DNA of 64,000 bases, from contig CANJBZ010000010.1 of assembly GCA_947473475.1 (NCBI GenBank), forward strand, positions 1 to 64,000. The letters run 5' to 3'. A program made the position numbers and the translations under genes. The notes below the pieces were generated by a model. The model did not search any database. It was not told the origin of the DNA and saw only the letters and a program-made list of their open reading frames with translations. This DNA comes from Alphaproteobacteria bacterium. GTDB taxonomy: Bacteria; Pseudomonadota; Alphaproteobacteria; Micropepsales; Micropepsaceae. Below are positions 17,922-27,684 of the stretch, one piece after another (position 1 is the stretch's first letter; each line of letters starts with the position of its first letter).

Positions 17922-19034
17922 TTATTTCGCGATCGGCGTCAGGCCACCCTTGTAGTTGAAGCGCTGCACGCGCTGGCCCTGCACTTCGGCGGTGTAGATG
18001 TTGCCGTCCTTGTCGATGGCGATGTTGTGCAGGTTCTCGAACTCGCCCGGACCACGGCCGACGCGCCCAAAATCGCCCACGACCACACCGTCGCTCTTGC
18101 GCAGGATGTGAATCTGCCCGTTCGGATCGTCCGAGGTAAACCAATAGCTCTGGTCCTTATCGGGCCAGAACACGGTGGAACCCGTTACGCCCGGCGCCGT
18201 GGAATCGCGCAGCACGGGATATTCGCGGATGAACTTGCCGTCCTTCTCGAACACCTGGATGCGGTTGTTGCCGCGGTCGGAGACGACGACCTTGCCGTCA
18301 TTGGTCATGCGGATGCCGTGCACGGGGTTGTTGAACTGCTGCGGCAGCACTTTCGCATCATAGGTTATCTTCTCGTCCGTCGGCGGCTTGCCGTAGGCGC
18401 CCCACGTCCGCTTGAACTTGCCGGTGTCGGCATCGAACACCACGACGCGGTGATTGAAATAGCCGTCCGAGACGTAAAGCTCGTTGGTGGCCGGATCGAC
18501 GATCATGTCGGCGGCGCGACCGACGCGCGTTTCGTCCTTGCTGTTGGTCTGCGGCGCGGACTTGCCGATCATCATCAGGAATTTGCCGTCATGGGTGAAC
18601 TTGACGATCATCCCATCGTTCTCGCCATTCCCGCCGAACCAGACATTGTTCTTGTAGTCGACGAAAATGCCGTGCTCGTTCTGCGGCCAGTCGAAGCCTT
18701 TGGCCGTTTCCGGTCCGCCCCAAGCCTGAAGCACATTGCCTTGGCGGTCGAACTGAATGACCGACGGCGCCGTGAAGCAGCAGATCGACTTGTCGCCGCG
18801 CTGGGCGCGCTTGTCGCGATCGTTCACCGTGCGCGGACGCTGCGTGATCCAGATGGTGTCGTCTTTCGGATCTACGAAGATGCCGCCAATCTGGCCCAGA
18901 ATCCAATTCTTGGGCATCGGCTTCGGCCAACTCGCGTCAATCTCGAACTTCGGCGATTCCGCCGCTGCTACGGGGCCTATCACCGCGAAAGCGGCCAAGC
19001 CGGCGAAAGCAAGCGCCAATCCAAAACGTGCCAC
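17922..19034 (-). CDS. secreted NHL-repeat six-bladed beta-propeller, copy 3
   Basis: 370 aa with signal peptide (FGLALAFAGLAAFAVIGPVA). Mature start FEIDASWPKPMPKNWILGQ, then GGIFVDPKDDTIWITQRPR, the Cys pair in KSICCFTAPSV, NEHGIFVDYKNNVWFGG, LYVSDGYFNHRVVVFD, NPVHGIRM and VVSDRGNNRIQVF. It keeps the EHG, NHR and VH histidines of copies 1 and 2 but lacks the Cys of VHC and VYVC. I chose the GTG at 19034 because GGGAGG lies just before it; an ATG at 19049 would overlap that site. It has its own terminator and stands alone. Function unknown, possibly lyase-like. Confidence 0.83.
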   Translation of the reverse strand: MARFGLALAFAGLAAFAVIGPVAAAESPKFEIDASWPKPMPKNWILGQIGGIFVDPKDDTIWITQRPRTVNDRDKRAQRGDKSICCFTAPSVIQFDRQGNVLQAWGGPETAKGFDWPQNEHGIFVDYKNNVWFGGNGENDGMIVKFTHDGKFLMMIGKSAPQTNSKDETRVGRAADMIVDPATNELYVSDGYFNHRVVVFDADTGKFKRTWGAYGKPPTDEKITYDAKVLPQQFNNPVHGIRMTNDGKVVVSDRGNNRIQVFEKDGKFIREYPVLRDSTAPGVTGSTVFWPDKDQSYWFTSDDPNGQIHILRKSDGVVVGDFGRVGRGPGEFENLHNIAIDKDGNIYTAEVQGQRVQRFNYKGGLTPIAK

Positions 19035-19121
19035 GAAAATCCCTCCCATTGTTCACGCAGCCAGATTCAAGCACCCGCCGCATCTGGCGCGGAACGTACC
19101 TTTATTGAGAACTGGCCGCAA

Positions 19122-20561
19122 TTACCGCGCGGCCGGAGCGTTCGACTTTTGCGCGGGAGCGGGCGCCGGGTTCCCGGCAATCGCGACCACCAGCCTTGCG
19201 GGATCGTAATATTTCTTTGCCATGGCGTTGACCTGGGCCAGCGTCACCGCCTGGATCATGCCGTTGCGCTTGACCACATAGTCGGCCGGCAGCCCGGACC
19301 GCTGATAGGCATTGAGCGTGCGCGCGATCTTGGCGTTGGAGTCCAAGCCCAGCGGGAAGGAACCCGTCAGATAGGTCTTGGCGTCGTCCAATTCCCTTTG
19401 CGTCGCGCCGTCCTTTGCAAAGCGCGCCATTTCGGACTTGGTGACGTCGAGCGCGGTCAGGATCTTGGTCTTATCGCTTTGCACGCTGCCGACAATGATG
19501 GAGGACGCGCGGAAATCGTTGATATCGGTCGATATGCCGTAAGTCAGCCCGCGCTTGTCGCGCACCTGATCCATGAGCCGCGCCGAGAAGCCGCCGCCGC
19601 CCAGAATGTAATTGCCGACAAAGGCCGGGATGAAATCGGCATCGGCCCGCATCGGGCCCACAAAGCCGAAGATCGCCACCGGCGCGGCTTCGTTGCGTAC
19701 GACTGTGCGGGTGCCGGCATTACCGAAGGTGGTGGGCTTTGCGGCAACGGGAACCGCCTTGGCGGGAAGCGGTGTGAACAACTGCTGCAGATATTTCTTC
19801 AGCTGAACTTCGCTGATGTCCCCGGAAACGGCGATCTTGATGCCGCCGCGCACGAAATGATCGGCAGCGAAGGCTTTGATGTCTTCAGGCTTGATGGCGG
19901 CGATACCCGCCGGCGTTCCGTTCGCCGGACGGCCATAGGGGTGCGCGCCGAAATAGGCGGCATACCAGGCATTCACTGCGGCGCGGCTGGGGTCTTCGTC
20001 TTCCTGTTTCAGCCCGGCAAGGATCATCGCGCGGATGCGCTCTACCGCTTCGGGATCGAAACGCGGATGGGCAAACGCCAGCGCGGCCAGACGGAACGCT
20101 TCGTCCGCGTTCTCTTTCAGTGTTGTCAGCGTCACCACGATGAAGTCGCGGTCGGCTTGCGCGGAGAACCGGATGCCGCGCGATTCCAGCGCCTGCTTAA
20201 AGGCATCCGAGGCCAGATCGCCCGCGCCCTCGTCGATCAAGGACGCGGTCATGTTGGCAAGGCCCGGCTTGGCGGACGGATCGTAGGACGAGCCCGCCGG
20301 GAACGAGATATTCACCGCGATCATCGGCAGCGCGTGCTCTTCGGAGAGCCACGTCTCCACGCCCGTCGGCCCCTGCACGGTCTTCACCGTCATGGCGTTC
20401 GCAGCGAGGGGCAACAGGAACGCAAGCAGCAGACTAGCTACGAATGTCATCCCGGGCGAGCGCTTCGCGCGAGACCCGGGACCTACCCAGCCGCGGCTCC
20501 GTGGGTCCCGGCTCACGCTCCGCTTCGCTTCGCTGGCCGGGATGACAGTTTCTAAAGTCAT
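19122..20561 (-). CDS. M16 peptidase family, non-catalytic subunit, with repeat-encoded N-terminus
   Basis: 479 aa. The body (VNISFPAGSSYDPSAKPGLA, YFGAHPYGRPANG, VSGDISEVQLKKYL, GNYILGGGGFSARLMDQVRD and KRGLTYGIST) is a pitrilysin-like M16 fold with the C-terminal R-Y motif but no HXXEH zinc site, so it should be the partner of the upstream active subunit. The ATG at 20561 overlaps the upstream TGA (ATGA). About 30 residues after it (IPASEAKRSVSRDPRSRGW and on) come from a palindromic repeat, and only then comes the signal peptide FVASLLLAFLLPLAANA. An internal ATG directly before FVAS could restore a normal export signal. Confidence 0.85.
   Translation of the reverse strand: MTLETVIPASEAKRSVSRDPRSRGWVGPGSRAKRSPGMTFVASLLLAFLLPLAANAMTVKTVQGPTGVETWLSEEHALPMIAVNISFPAGSSYDPSAKPGLANMTASLIDEGAGDLASDAFKQALESRGIRFSAQADRDFIVVTLTTLKENADEAFRLAALAFAHPRFDPEAVERIRAMILAGLKQEDEDPSRAAVNAWYAAYFGAHPYGRPANGTPAGIAAIKPEDIKAFAADHFVRGGIKIAVSGDISEVQLKKYLQQLFTPLPAKAVPVAAKPTTFGNAGTRTVVRNEAAPVAIFGFVGPMRADADFIPAFVGNYILGGGGFSARLMDQVRDKRGLTYGISTDINDFRASSIIVGSVQSDKTKILTALDVTKSEMARFAKDGATQRELDDAKTYLTGSFPLGLDSNAKIARTLNAYQRSGLPADYVVKRNGMIQAVTLAQVNAMAKKYYDPARLVVAIAGNPAPAPAQKSNAPAAR
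20446..20546. repeat. palindromic element D inside an M16 gene
   Basis: 101 bp opening GTCATCCCGGGCGAGCGC and closing CGCTGGCCGGGATGAC, with an inner pair CGGGACCTACCCAGCCGCGG / CTCCGTGGGTCCCG. It sits between codon 5 of the M16 frame and its signal peptide and keeps the frame. Confidence 0.85.
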
Positions 20562-21943
20562 TGTCCCGCCTTCGGCGACATCCGCCCGGTCACCGCCTCT
20601 TCTTTGATGAGATAGGTCTGCGCCACTTTGCGCACATCGTTGGCCTGTACCGCACGGATGCGGTCCGGCCATTGCTCCACATCCTCGATGGTCAGCCCGA
20701 TGGACAGCGCCGTGCCGTAATCCTGCGCCAGCAGATATTGGTTGTCGTGCTGATAGGTGGCATTGGCGATGAGCTGCGTTTTGGCGCGCGCGAATTCACC
20801 TTCCTCTGGGTTGGCCCGGAACATGGTGGCGATGACCTGATCCATGGCCGTCTCCAGCGTGTCGAAGCCGACACCGTCGCGCGGAACGGCGTAAACATAG
20901 AACGTGCCCGGCCCGCGATTATTCCCGTCGTAAGAAGCGCCCGCTTCCACGGCGAGCTTCTTGTCGACGACGAGCGTCTTGTACAACCGGCTGGTCGCGC
21001 CATTGCCGAGAATGGCTGCCATGACCTCCATGGCTTCCGCCGTTCCCTTGGGCCCGTTGACGTAGCCGGGCACCCGGTACATGCGCAGGAGCTGCGGCAG
21101 TTTCGTACCGGGCAGCGCGAAATTGATACGGGTTTCGGCGAGCCGTGGCGGCGCGGCTTCTTTTGACCGGGGCGCCAGTTCGCGCGACGGCACGGCGCCG
21201 TATTTTTCTTCCGCGAGTTTGCGCACGTCTTCGGGCGTCACGTCGCCCGTCACCATGACGATGGCGTTATTGGGCGCGTAGTGATGCTGATAGAAGTCGA
21301 GCGCCTGCGCCCGGCCGATGCTCCCCACCTCCTTTTCCCAACCGATCACGGGACGCCCGTACGGGTGGGTCAGGTGCAGCGCGGCGGACATCTGTTCCTG
21401 CGCCAGAGACTGCGGCTCGGAATCGACGCGCAGATGGCGCTCCTCCAGCACCACATCGCGTTCGGTCACGACATTGGCTTCGGACAGATCCAGGTTCGTC
21501 ATGCGGTCCGCTTCCAATCCCATCACGATGGGAAGGCGGTCCTTGGCGATGCGCTGAAAGTAGACGGTGAAATCATGCGACGTCTGGGCGTTATCCTGAC
21601 CGCCGTTACGCGCGACGATCTTGGACAATTCGCCGTTGGGCACCGCTTTGGTGCCTTTGAACATCAGATGCTCGAACAGATGGGCAATGCCCGACAGACC
21701 CGGCGGATCGTCGGTGCCGCCGACATGGTACCAGACCATGTGCGTGACGACCGGCGCGCGGTGATCGGGAATCACCACCACCTTCAGCCCGTTCTTCAGC
21801 GTGAACTCGGTCGCCTTGCTGCCGCCCGTTTCCGCGGCCACCGCGCTCTCGCCAGGGGACAGCGTCTTCTGAAAGATGACCGCGCCCGCGAGCAATGCTC
21901 CGAGAAGTGCCGCCCCTGCCACTGCGCGCTTCATGACACGCAT
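20558..21943 (-). CDS. M16 zinc peptidase, catalytic subunit
   Basis: 461 aa exported peptidase. An N-terminal anchor or signal (AVAGAALLGALLAGAVIF) precedes LKNGLKVVVIPDHRAPVV and the inverted zinc motif HLFEHLMFKGT (HXXEH); the third ligand Glu is in VVLEERHLR. HPYGRPVIGWEKE and MVTGDVTPEDVRKL are typical. The periplasmic pair of active and inactive M16 proteins works as a heterodimer in related systems. It is coupled to the following subunit by an ATGA overlap and lies 14 bases after the BamF-like gene. Confidence 0.92.
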   Translation of the reverse strand: MRVMKRAVAGAALLGALLAGAVIFQKTLSPGESAVAAETGGSKATEFTLKNGLKVVVIPDHRAPVVTHMVWYHVGGTDDPPGLSGIAHLFEHLMFKGTKAVPNGELSKIVARNGGQDNAQTSHDFTVYFQRIAKDRLPIVMGLEADRMTNLDLSEANVVTERDVVLEERHLRVDSEPQSLAQEQMSAALHLTHPYGRPVIGWEKEVGSIGRAQALDFYQHHYAPNNAIVMVTGDVTPEDVRKLAEEKYGAVPSRELAPRSKEAAPPRLAETRINFALPGTKLPQLLRMYRVPGYVNGPKGTAEAMEVMAAILGNGATSRLYKTLVVDKKLAVEAGASYDGNNRGPGTFYVYAVPRDGVGFDTLETAMDQVIATMFRANPEEGEFARAKTQLIANATYQHDNQYLLAQDYGTALSIGLTIEDVEQWPDRIRAVQANDVRKVAQTYLIKEEAVTGRMSPKAGQ

Positions 21944-21957
21944 CGCGGGCTCTCTCT

Positions 21958-22497
21958 TTACGGCCGCGCGGGCGGCGGAGCGCCCGTGCCTTCAAGAAGG
22001 GGGGCGTTCTGCGCCGGCCGGGGTGCAGCGGCGGGTGCAGCGCCTGCGGGTTGCGCGGGCGCTTGCCCTGCCCCGTAGAGCACCTGCTGGGCAAAGGCCG
22101 GGCCCTGATCTTCCTGGCCCAAGTCGCCGCTGAGGCTGCGGCGGATATTCGGATCGATATTCAGCGCATTGGTCTTGGTCAGCAGCAGCTTCTCGCCGTC
22201 GCTGTAGCTGGCGCCGAGCGCGGCGGCTGCCGCGGTGGTATTCAGCGGGAACAGCGCAGCGCGGCCGGCCTCTTCGGCGTCGGGGTCGTTGCGCGAGGCC
22301 AAACCCGGCTGCGGCGGGCGCAGATTGTAATCGGGCGGCAGAATCAGGGGCGCCTTGGTCAGCACGGTGAATTCGTCGGGCGGAAGCTTCGCCACGCCCG
22401 TCGCCTGGCGCACGCTCTCGCAGCCCATAAGCGCAAGCCCGAGCCCGAAGACCGCCGCGTAAGCGCAAGCGCGCTTGAAAGGATGCCCTGCCACCAT
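21958..22497 (-). CDS. DUF3035 lipoprotein (BamF-like)
   Basis: 179 aa with a lipobox LALMGCES, so probably an outer-membrane lipoprotein. PPDEFTVLTKAPLILPPDY and NLRPPQPG are the hallmark of DUF3035. The Caulobacter member was found as BamF, a subunit of the beta-barrel assembly complex that is specific to alphaproteobacteria. The C-terminal 40 residues are Ala/Pro/Gly-rich and low in complexity. It lies between lspA and the M16 pair, spaced 14 bases on both sides, so it is part of that operon. lspA next door encodes the signal peptidase that would process it. Confidence 0.85.
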   Translation of the reverse strand: MVAGHPFKRACAYAAVFGLGLALMGCESVRQATGVAKLPPDEFTVLTKAPLILPPDYNLRPPQPGLASRNDPDAEEAGRAALFPLNTTAAAAALGASYSDGEKLLLTKTNALNIDPNIRRSLSGDLGQEDQGPAFAQQVLYGAGQAPAQPAGAAPAAAPRPAQNAPLLEGTGAPPPARP

Positions 22498-22511
22498 TCG
22501 AATGTTCCGGA

Positions 22512-23009
22512 TTACCGGCTCCCTACACGCTCCTTCTCCGGGCGAACGAACGCATCCAGGAGAAGTACAACGACGCCAACGGTAATCGCGGCGTCCGCCA
22601 CATTAAACACATACCAGTCATGGCCAAAGCCGTAAAAGTGGAAAAAGTCCGCCACCGCCCCATAGAGCGCACGGTCGATCACATTGCCGAGCGCCCCGCC
22701 GATGATAAGGCCGAGGCCATAGCCCAGCGCCGGCCGATCAGCCTTCACGAGCCACCACGATAGCCCAATCACCGCCGCGACCGACAGCCCAATCAGAAGC
22801 AGGGTTCCGGCCAAGCTTCCGGCCTGAAACAGGCCGTAAGACACGCCCCTGTTCCACACCATGACCACGTTAAAGAACGGCAGCAGATCGATCCGCGCCG
22901 CCGGCCCGAGCGCCCGGAAGTCGAGGCCGTAAAGCACCAAGTTCTTGGACGCCTGATCGGCAATCAGCGATAGCGCCGCCACCACCCACCCAATCCGCTG
23001 CGGGGTCAT
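22512..23009 (-). CDS. lspA: lipoprotein signal peptidase
   Basis: 165 aa, signal peptidase II, an aspartyl protease of the inner membrane that cuts prolipoproteins before the modified Cys. Four hydrophobic segments are visible. ADQASKNLVLYG, NRGVSYGLFQ, GGALGNVIDRALYGAVADF and FNVADAAITVGVV hold the two catalytic aspartates (NVIDR and NVADA). Normal length. It follows ileS after a 112-base gap that is mostly an 80-bp palindrome. Confidence 0.95.
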   Translation of the reverse strand: MTPQRIGWVVAALSLIADQASKNLVLYGLDFRALGPAARIDLLPFFNVVMVWNRGVSYGLFQAGSLAGTLLLIGLSVAAVIGLSWWLVKADRPALGYGLGLIIGGALGNVIDRALYGAVADFFHFYGFGHDWYVFNVADAAITVGVVVLLLDAFVRPEKERVGSR

Positions 23010-23020
23010 GAGCGTCTCTC

Positions 23021-23100
23021 AATCACCTCCCCCTTGCGGGGAGGTCGAAATTGGGAGCGCAGCGAGCAATTTCGACCTCCCCGCAAGGGGGTGGTGATTA
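23021..23100. repeat. 80-bp near-perfect palindrome between ileS and lspA
   Basis: The outer 33 bases on each side (AATCACCTCCCCCTTGCGGG and its complement) are almost perfectly inverted around a short centre GGAGCGCAGCGAG. A shorter relative occurs at 49729-49757. No T tract, so not a standard terminator. Confidence 0.85.
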
Positions 23101-23121
23101 GAATGTGCGCCTCCACCCGCC

Positions 23122-26001
23122 TCATCCCACCGCGTCCGTGCAGCGGTTGCAAAGGTCGGGATGTTCGGCGTGCGAGCCGACTTCGGGCAGGACCATCCAG
23201 CAGCGGCCGCATTTGTGCCCGTCCGCATGCGCGAACACGACGGCCACCCGCGGTACATCGTTCAGCCGGAACGCGCCGTCGGGCGCGGGACCGTGCACGA
23301 TTTTTGCCCCCGAAGTGATCGCGATTTCCGCCAGCCCCACCTCGTCGAAAAGGCGCACATCGCTTTCGTCTTCCACATACAAAGTGGGCGCGGCTTCCAG
23401 GCTGGCGCCGATCACCTTGTCGCGGCGGGCGATTTCCAGCGCCCCCGTCACCACACGCCGCAGCGCGCGGACCCGATCCCATTTGGCGACCAGCGCAGTG
23501 TTCGCCCAGCCATCCCCGACCGGCGCGAAGACTTGCAAGTGTACGCTCTCGTCCATGCCGAAGCGCGTCGTCCAGGCTTCTTCCATCGTGAAGCATAAGA
23601 CCGGCGCCAGCCATATCACCAGCCGTGTGAACAGCGCGTCGATAACGGTCAGCGCGGCGCGGCGGCGCTGGCTGTATTTCGAATCGCAATAAAGGACGTC
23701 TTTACGGATATCGAAATAGAACGCCGACAAATCCGTGGTGGCGAAGTTGAACAGCGTGGTGAAGACCTTGGTGAAGTCATAATCCGAATAGCCTGCGCGC
23801 ACATCGGCATCCAGCTCGGCGAGTTTTGCCAGAATGAACCGCTCCAGCTCGGGCATGTCGGCGGGCGCGATGCGTTCCAGCTCGTCGAACCCTTCCAGAT
23901 TGGCGAGCATGAAACGGATCGTGTTGCGCAAGCGCCGGTAGGAATCGACCGACGCTTTGATGATCTCATTGCCGATTCGCAGGTCTTCCGTGAAATCGGA
24001 CGAGGCTACCCAGAGGCGCAAAATTTCCGCGCCGTTCTGCTTCATGATGGTCTGAGGCGCGACAACATTGCCGAGCGACTTCGACATTTTTCGGCCCTGC
24101 TCGTCGAGCACGAAACCGTGCGTCAGCACCGCATCGTAGGGCGCACGCCCGCGCGTGCCGCAGGATTCAAGCAGCGATGACTGGAACCAGCCCCGGTGCT
24201 GATCCGATCCTTCGAGATAAAGATCGGCGTAGTCCTTGTGCGGCCAGGATTCGTCCGCCGGCTTCTCCACCACGAAAGAATGCGTCGAGCCGGAATCGAA
24301 CCAGACATCCAGAATATCCGTGACCTGCTCATAATCGGCCTCGTGGTGCTCGCCCAGAAAGCGTGACGGCGGCGAGGAATACCAGGCGTCCGAGCCTTCC
24401 TTTTCGAAGGCTTCGGCAATGCGCGCGTGTACCGCTTCATCGCGCAATAGCTCGCCCGTTCCCTTATGCACGAACACCGCTATCGGCACGCCCCAGGCGC
24501 GCTGACGCGACAGCACCCAATCGGGGCGGTCGCGCACCATGGCGCCGATGCGGTTCTCGCCCGCTTTGGGATACCAGCGCGTCGCCGCAACCGCGCCGAG
24601 CGCGATCTCGCGCAAACTCGCTTGATTGGAGCCCGTGAACGGCTTGTCGATCGCCACGAACCATTGCGGCGTGGCGCGGAAAATGACCGGCGCTTTGGAC
24701 CGCCAGGAATGCGGGTATTGGTGCCGCAGGTTGCCTTTGCCGAGCAGATTGCCCGCCAGGATCAGCTCCTTGATGACCGCGCCATTGGCATCGGCATCCT
24801 TGCCTTCGGGGGTGAGGATCTTCTTGCCGGCAAACAGCGGCACTTTATCCGTGTACGAACCATCCGGCGCGATCATGCCGAACGGATCGGGGCTGTTCGT
24901 GAACGCTTCACGTTGCGCGAAATAAAGCGCGTGATCGTCCTCACCATGTCCGGGTGCGGTGTGCACGAAGCCTGTGCCCGTATCCGAGGTGACATGCGAT
25001 CCCGGCAATAGCGGGACCTCGAAGTCGAAGCCCTGGCCGCGCAGCGGATGCGCGCAGATCATGCCCTTAGGATCGGCATCCCCGATCCGCGTCAGTGTGG
25101 CTTTGACAAAGCGGCCCGTGGATTCCGCCAGCGCATCGCCGACCAGAACCTTCTCGCCCAGCTTGGCAAGGCTGCCCTCGCCCGCTTCGGTCACTTCATA
25201 GACGCCGTAAGCAAGACCGTCCGAATAGGCGATGGCGCGGTTGCCCGGAATTGTCCAAGGCGTCGTCGTCCAGATGACGACCGAGCAATCGCCGAGATTC
25301 TGCCGGCTCTTGAGCACCGGAAACTTCACGTAAATCTGCGGCGAGCTTTTCTCGTGATATTCGACTTCGGCTTCGGCGAGCGCGGTCTTTTCCACCGGCG
25401 ACCACATGACGGGCCGTGAGCCGAGATAGAGCAGCCCGTTCATCACGAATTTATGCAGTTCGCGCGCGATCTGCGCTTCGGCGGGGAAGGCCATCGTCGT
25501 GTAGGGCCGCATCCATTCGCCCATGCCGCCCAGCCGCTTGAATTGCTCGCGCTGAATGCCGATCCATTTGGCGGCAAAGGCGCGGCATTCCGCGCGCAAT
25601 TCGTTGATGGGCACCTCGTCCTTGGATTTGCCCTTGGCGCGGTATTCCTCTTCGATCTTCCATTCGATCGGCAGGCCGTGACAATCCCAGCCCGGCACGT
25701 AAGGCGCGTCGAACCCCAGCATCTGCCGCGAGCGAATCACAAAGTCCTTCAGGATTTTGTTGAGCGCCGTGCCGATATGGATGTCGCCATTGGCGTAGGG
25801 CGGGCCGTCATGCAGCACGAACAGCGGCAGGCCCTTCGATTGCGCGCGCAGGCGCTCATAGAGCTTGGCCTCTTCCCAGCGGGCGAGCCATTTGGGCTCG
25901 GCATCCGGCAGGCCGGCTTTCATGGGAAAATCGGTGGTGGGCAAAAACAGAGTGGCGCGGTAATCGCGCTTGGCGGCTTCGGGCGTATCGGAATTGGACA
26001 T
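23122..26001 (-). CDS. ileS: isoleucyl-tRNA synthetase
   Basis: 959 aa class I synthetase charging tRNA-Ile, with an editing domain against valine. [19 protein letters not shown] carries the HIGH-type motif, [14 protein letters not shown] and the CP1 editing region follow, and [11 protein letters not shown] is the KMSKS motif. The C-terminus has [11 protein letters not shown] and LCNRC, the four zinc cysteines. Length is normal. A GC-rich hairpin lies in the leader at 26045-26067. Downstream are lspA, the BamF-like gene and the M16 pair. Confidence 0.97.
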   Translation of the reverse strand: MSNSDTPEAAKRDYRATLFLPTTDFPMKAGLPDAEPKWLARWEEAKLYERLRAQSKGLPLFVLHDGPPYANGDIHIGTALNKILKDFVIRSRQMLGFDAPYVPGWDCHGLPIEWKIEEEYRAKGKSKDEVPINELRAECRAFAAKWIGIQREQFKRLGGMGEWMRPYTTMAFPAEAQIARELHKFVMNGLLYLGSRPVMWSPVEKTALAEAEVEYHEKSSPQIYVKFPVLKSRQNLGDCSVVIWTTTPWTIPGNRAIAYSDGLAYGVYEVTEAGEGSLAKLGEKVLVGDALAESTGRFVKATLTRIGDADPKGMICAHPLRGQGFDFEVPLLPGSHVTSDTGTGFVHTAPGHGEDDHALYFAQREAFTNSPDPFGMIAPDGSYTDKVPLFAGKKILTPEGKDADANGAVIKELILAGNLLGKGNLRHQYPHSWRSKAPVIFRATPQWFVAIDKPFTGSNQASLREIALGAVAATRWYPKAGENRIGAMVRDRPDWVLSRQRAWGVPIAVFVHKGTGELLRDEAVHARIAEAFEKEGSDAWYSSPPSRFLGEHHEADYEQVTDILDVWFDSGSTHSFVVEKPADESWPHKDYADLYLEGSDQHRGWFQSSLLESCGTRGRAPYDAVLTHGFVLDEQGRKMSKSLGNVVAPQTIMKQNGAEILRLWVASSDFTEDLRIGNEIIKASVDSYRRLRNTIRFMLANLEGFDELERIAPADMPELERFILAKLAELDADVRAGYSDYDFTKVFTTLFNFATTDLSAFYFDIRKDVLYCDSKYSQRRRAALTVIDALFTRLVIWLAPVLCFTMEEAWTTRFGMDESVHLQVFAPVGDGWANTALVAKWDRVRALRRVVTGALEIARRDKVIGASLEAAPTLYVEDESDVRLFDEVGLAEIAITSGAKIVHGPAPDGAFRLNDVPRVAVVFAHADGHKCGRCWMVLPEVGSHAEHPDLCNRCTDAVG

Positions 26002-26044
26002 AGCAGTCTCGATTCAGAGCGATGAAAGCAAAGGGCAGCAACGT

Positions 26045-26067
26045 CCCGGAAGGGCCAGCCTTCCGGG
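26045..26067 (-). other. hairpin in the ileS leader
   Basis: CCCGGAAGG and CCTTCCGGG form a perfect 9-bp stem around a five-base loop, 44 bases upstream of the ileS start in the 178-base gap. No U tract follows and no T-box motif is seen; a repeat remnant or leader structure are both possible. Confidence 0.4.
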
Positions 26068-26179
26068 CGTCAAATTCGTATCGTGATCCTCTGAGGAACC
26101 GCCCTCATCGCCTTGAATCGCCTATTCGTGTGGAGAACGCGCCGTTCTACAGCTTCGGTCTTGGGCGGTCCAGCGCGCC

Positions 26180-26716
26180 CTAATTGAGAGACCGGTTCTG
26201 AGGGACCGAGACCGTCTTGGAACCCTCCAGCCAGGACGCGATGGGCGGGAAGTCCCATCCGGCGCGTTCGGCAATCTGCAGGAAGGTTTCGATGACCATA
26301 TGCATGCGGTCGCCGGAGATTTCGATGACCAGCACCTGCTCCCGGTTGTCGAACAGCAAGGAAACCCCACCATCCTTCTTCGGCCCCAGCTTGACCTCCT
26401 GCACCAGGCGCAATGGCGCGGCCAGTTGCTTGGGCTGTTCGGGATTGCGGTTTTCTTCGCGCATGTGCCCCTCGGCCATGGCGGTGGCGACGGCATGGCT
26501 ATGCTCGAAATCCAAGACGGTGTCCCGGATGGGACCTGGTTGCGGCGCGCGGTCGGCCACCATTTTGGCCATGGCGGACACCAGATTGCGTGTCAGCCGC
26601 CGCGTAAGCAGCATGGCAAGCTCATGTTCCGCGGAAATATCGACGGCAATGAGGAGGCGGTCTTCCTCGATCAAATGCCGCAAATGGTAGCTATGGGCGG
26701 TAACCTGCAGCGTCAC
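26180..26716 (-). CDS. hypothetical protein, 178 aa, coupled to ribF
   Basis: No family recognised. The N-terminal part (AHSYHLRHLIEEDRLLIAVD, then ISAEHELAMLLTRRLTRNLV) and the later LLFDNREQVLVIEISGD and FPPIASWLEGS suggest two small alpha/beta segments joined by a variable stretch. No signal peptide or membrane helix, so probably cytoplasmic. The start is GTG at 26716, overlapping the ribF stop as GTGA, so the two are translationally coupled. It lies 178 bases before ileS. No functional hint beyond its position. Confidence 0.75.
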   Translation of the reverse strand: MTLQVTAHSYHLRHLIEEDRLLIAVDISAEHELAMLLTRRLTRNLVSAMAKMVADRAPQPGPIRDTVLDFEHSHAVATAMAEGHMREENRNPEQPKQLAAPLRLVQEVKLGPKKDGGVSLLFDNREQVLVIEISGDRMHMVIETFLQIAERAGWDFPPIASWLEGSKTVSVPQNRSLN

Positions 26717-27663
26717 GGAACGATCTCTTTCGCAGTGGCGGCCAGAATCCGGCGCGCGTTCTCGCTATCCTGGCCGATTTGCGCCGTGAGCGCATCCAGG
26801 CCGGAGAACGTCATTTCGCCGCGCAAATAGGCGATGAGCTGTACACTGAGGATTTCGCCGTACAGGTCGCCGGAAAAATCGAACAGATGCACCTCCATCA
26901 AGGGTGTTGTCAGACGGAACATGGGACGAATGCCGAAATTGGCGACCCCATCGTACACCCTATCCGATGAACCCGCCCGCGCGCGCACCGCGTAAATGCC
27001 AAACGCGGGCTGCAACACATGGTCGAGCGTCAAATTGGCGGTGGGATAGCCAATCGTGCGGCCGCGCTTGTCGCCGTGCGACACGGCCCCCTCGACGGTC
27101 CACCAATGGCCCAGCAGGCGCGCGGCCTCGTCCGGCCGGCCCGCTTTCAATGCCGTCCGCACCTTGGATGAGGAAATCTTCTCGCCGTTCTCAGAGACGG
27201 CCGGGAACACCGTCACGCCGAACCCTTCCATGTCCCCCATATAGCCGAGCACGCTGACATCGCCGCCCCGGCCTTTGCCGAAACGGAAATCCTCGCCGAC
27301 CACGACATGCGACACGCCAAGCGCGCTGACCAGCACGTCCATGACGAAGTCCTGCGCCATCTTGCCGGCCATCTCCGCGTTGAAATCCAGCACGATCAAA
27401 AAATCGATTCCGCATTTTGCGAGCAAATGCTGCTTGCTGCCAAAATTGGTCAGCCGGAAGGGTTCATCCTTGGCGCGGAAGAACTCGCGTGGATAGGGTT
27501 CGAAGATCAGCGCCGCCAGTGGGCGGCCCGTTTCGTGGGCCACGCGCGCGGCTTCGGCGATCAGCGCCTGATGGCCACGATGCACGCCGTCGAAATTGCC
27601 CAGCGCCACGACAGCGCCTTGGGCCTCAGGCGGCGGATTTCGGTAATCGCTGACAACCCGCAT
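26713..27663 (-). CDS. ribF: bifunctional riboflavin kinase / FAD synthetase
   Basis: 316 aa. The N-terminal FMN adenylyltransferase domain has VALGNFDGVHRGHQALI (GNFDGVHxGH motif), VVGEDFRFGKGRGGD and ISSSKVRTAL. The C-terminal riboflavin kinase domain has GHKRG-like HGDKRGRTIGYPTANL and GVANFGIRPMF, then MEVHLFDFSGDLYG. It converts riboflavin to FMN and FAD. 21 bases after the MaoC gene and overlapping the next gene by 4 bases, so it sits inside an operon. Confidence 0.96.
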   Translation of the reverse strand: MRVVSDYRNPPPEAQGAVVALGNFDGVHRGHQALIAEAARVAHETGRPLAALIFEPYPREFFRAKDEPFRLTNFGSKQHLLAKCGIDFLIVLDFNAEMAGKMAQDFVMDVLVSALGVSHVVVGEDFRFGKGRGGDVSVLGYMGDMEGFGVTVFPAVSENGEKISSSKVRTALKAGRPDEAARLLGHWWTVEGAVSHGDKRGRTIGYPTANLTLDHVLQPAFGIYAVRARAGSSDRVYDGVANFGIRPMFRLTTPLMEVHLFDFSGDLYGEILSVQLIAYLRGEMTFSGLDALTAQIGQDSENARRILAATAKEIVP

Positions 27664-27684
27664 GGGCAGTTCGTTCGGCCTTCG

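Noticed and set aside
17880-20555. An 891-codon open frame on the plus strand across the NHL and M16 genes
   Set aside because: It is antisense to two clear genes with signal peptides and family motifs. Its peptide is rich in His, Arg, Gly and Asp with no motif, as expected from the complement of GC-rich codons.
26002-26179. T-box riboswitch ahead of ileS
   Set aside because: Only a 9-bp hairpin is present. There is no T-box sequence, no antiterminator and no U tract, and T-boxes are not expected in this group.
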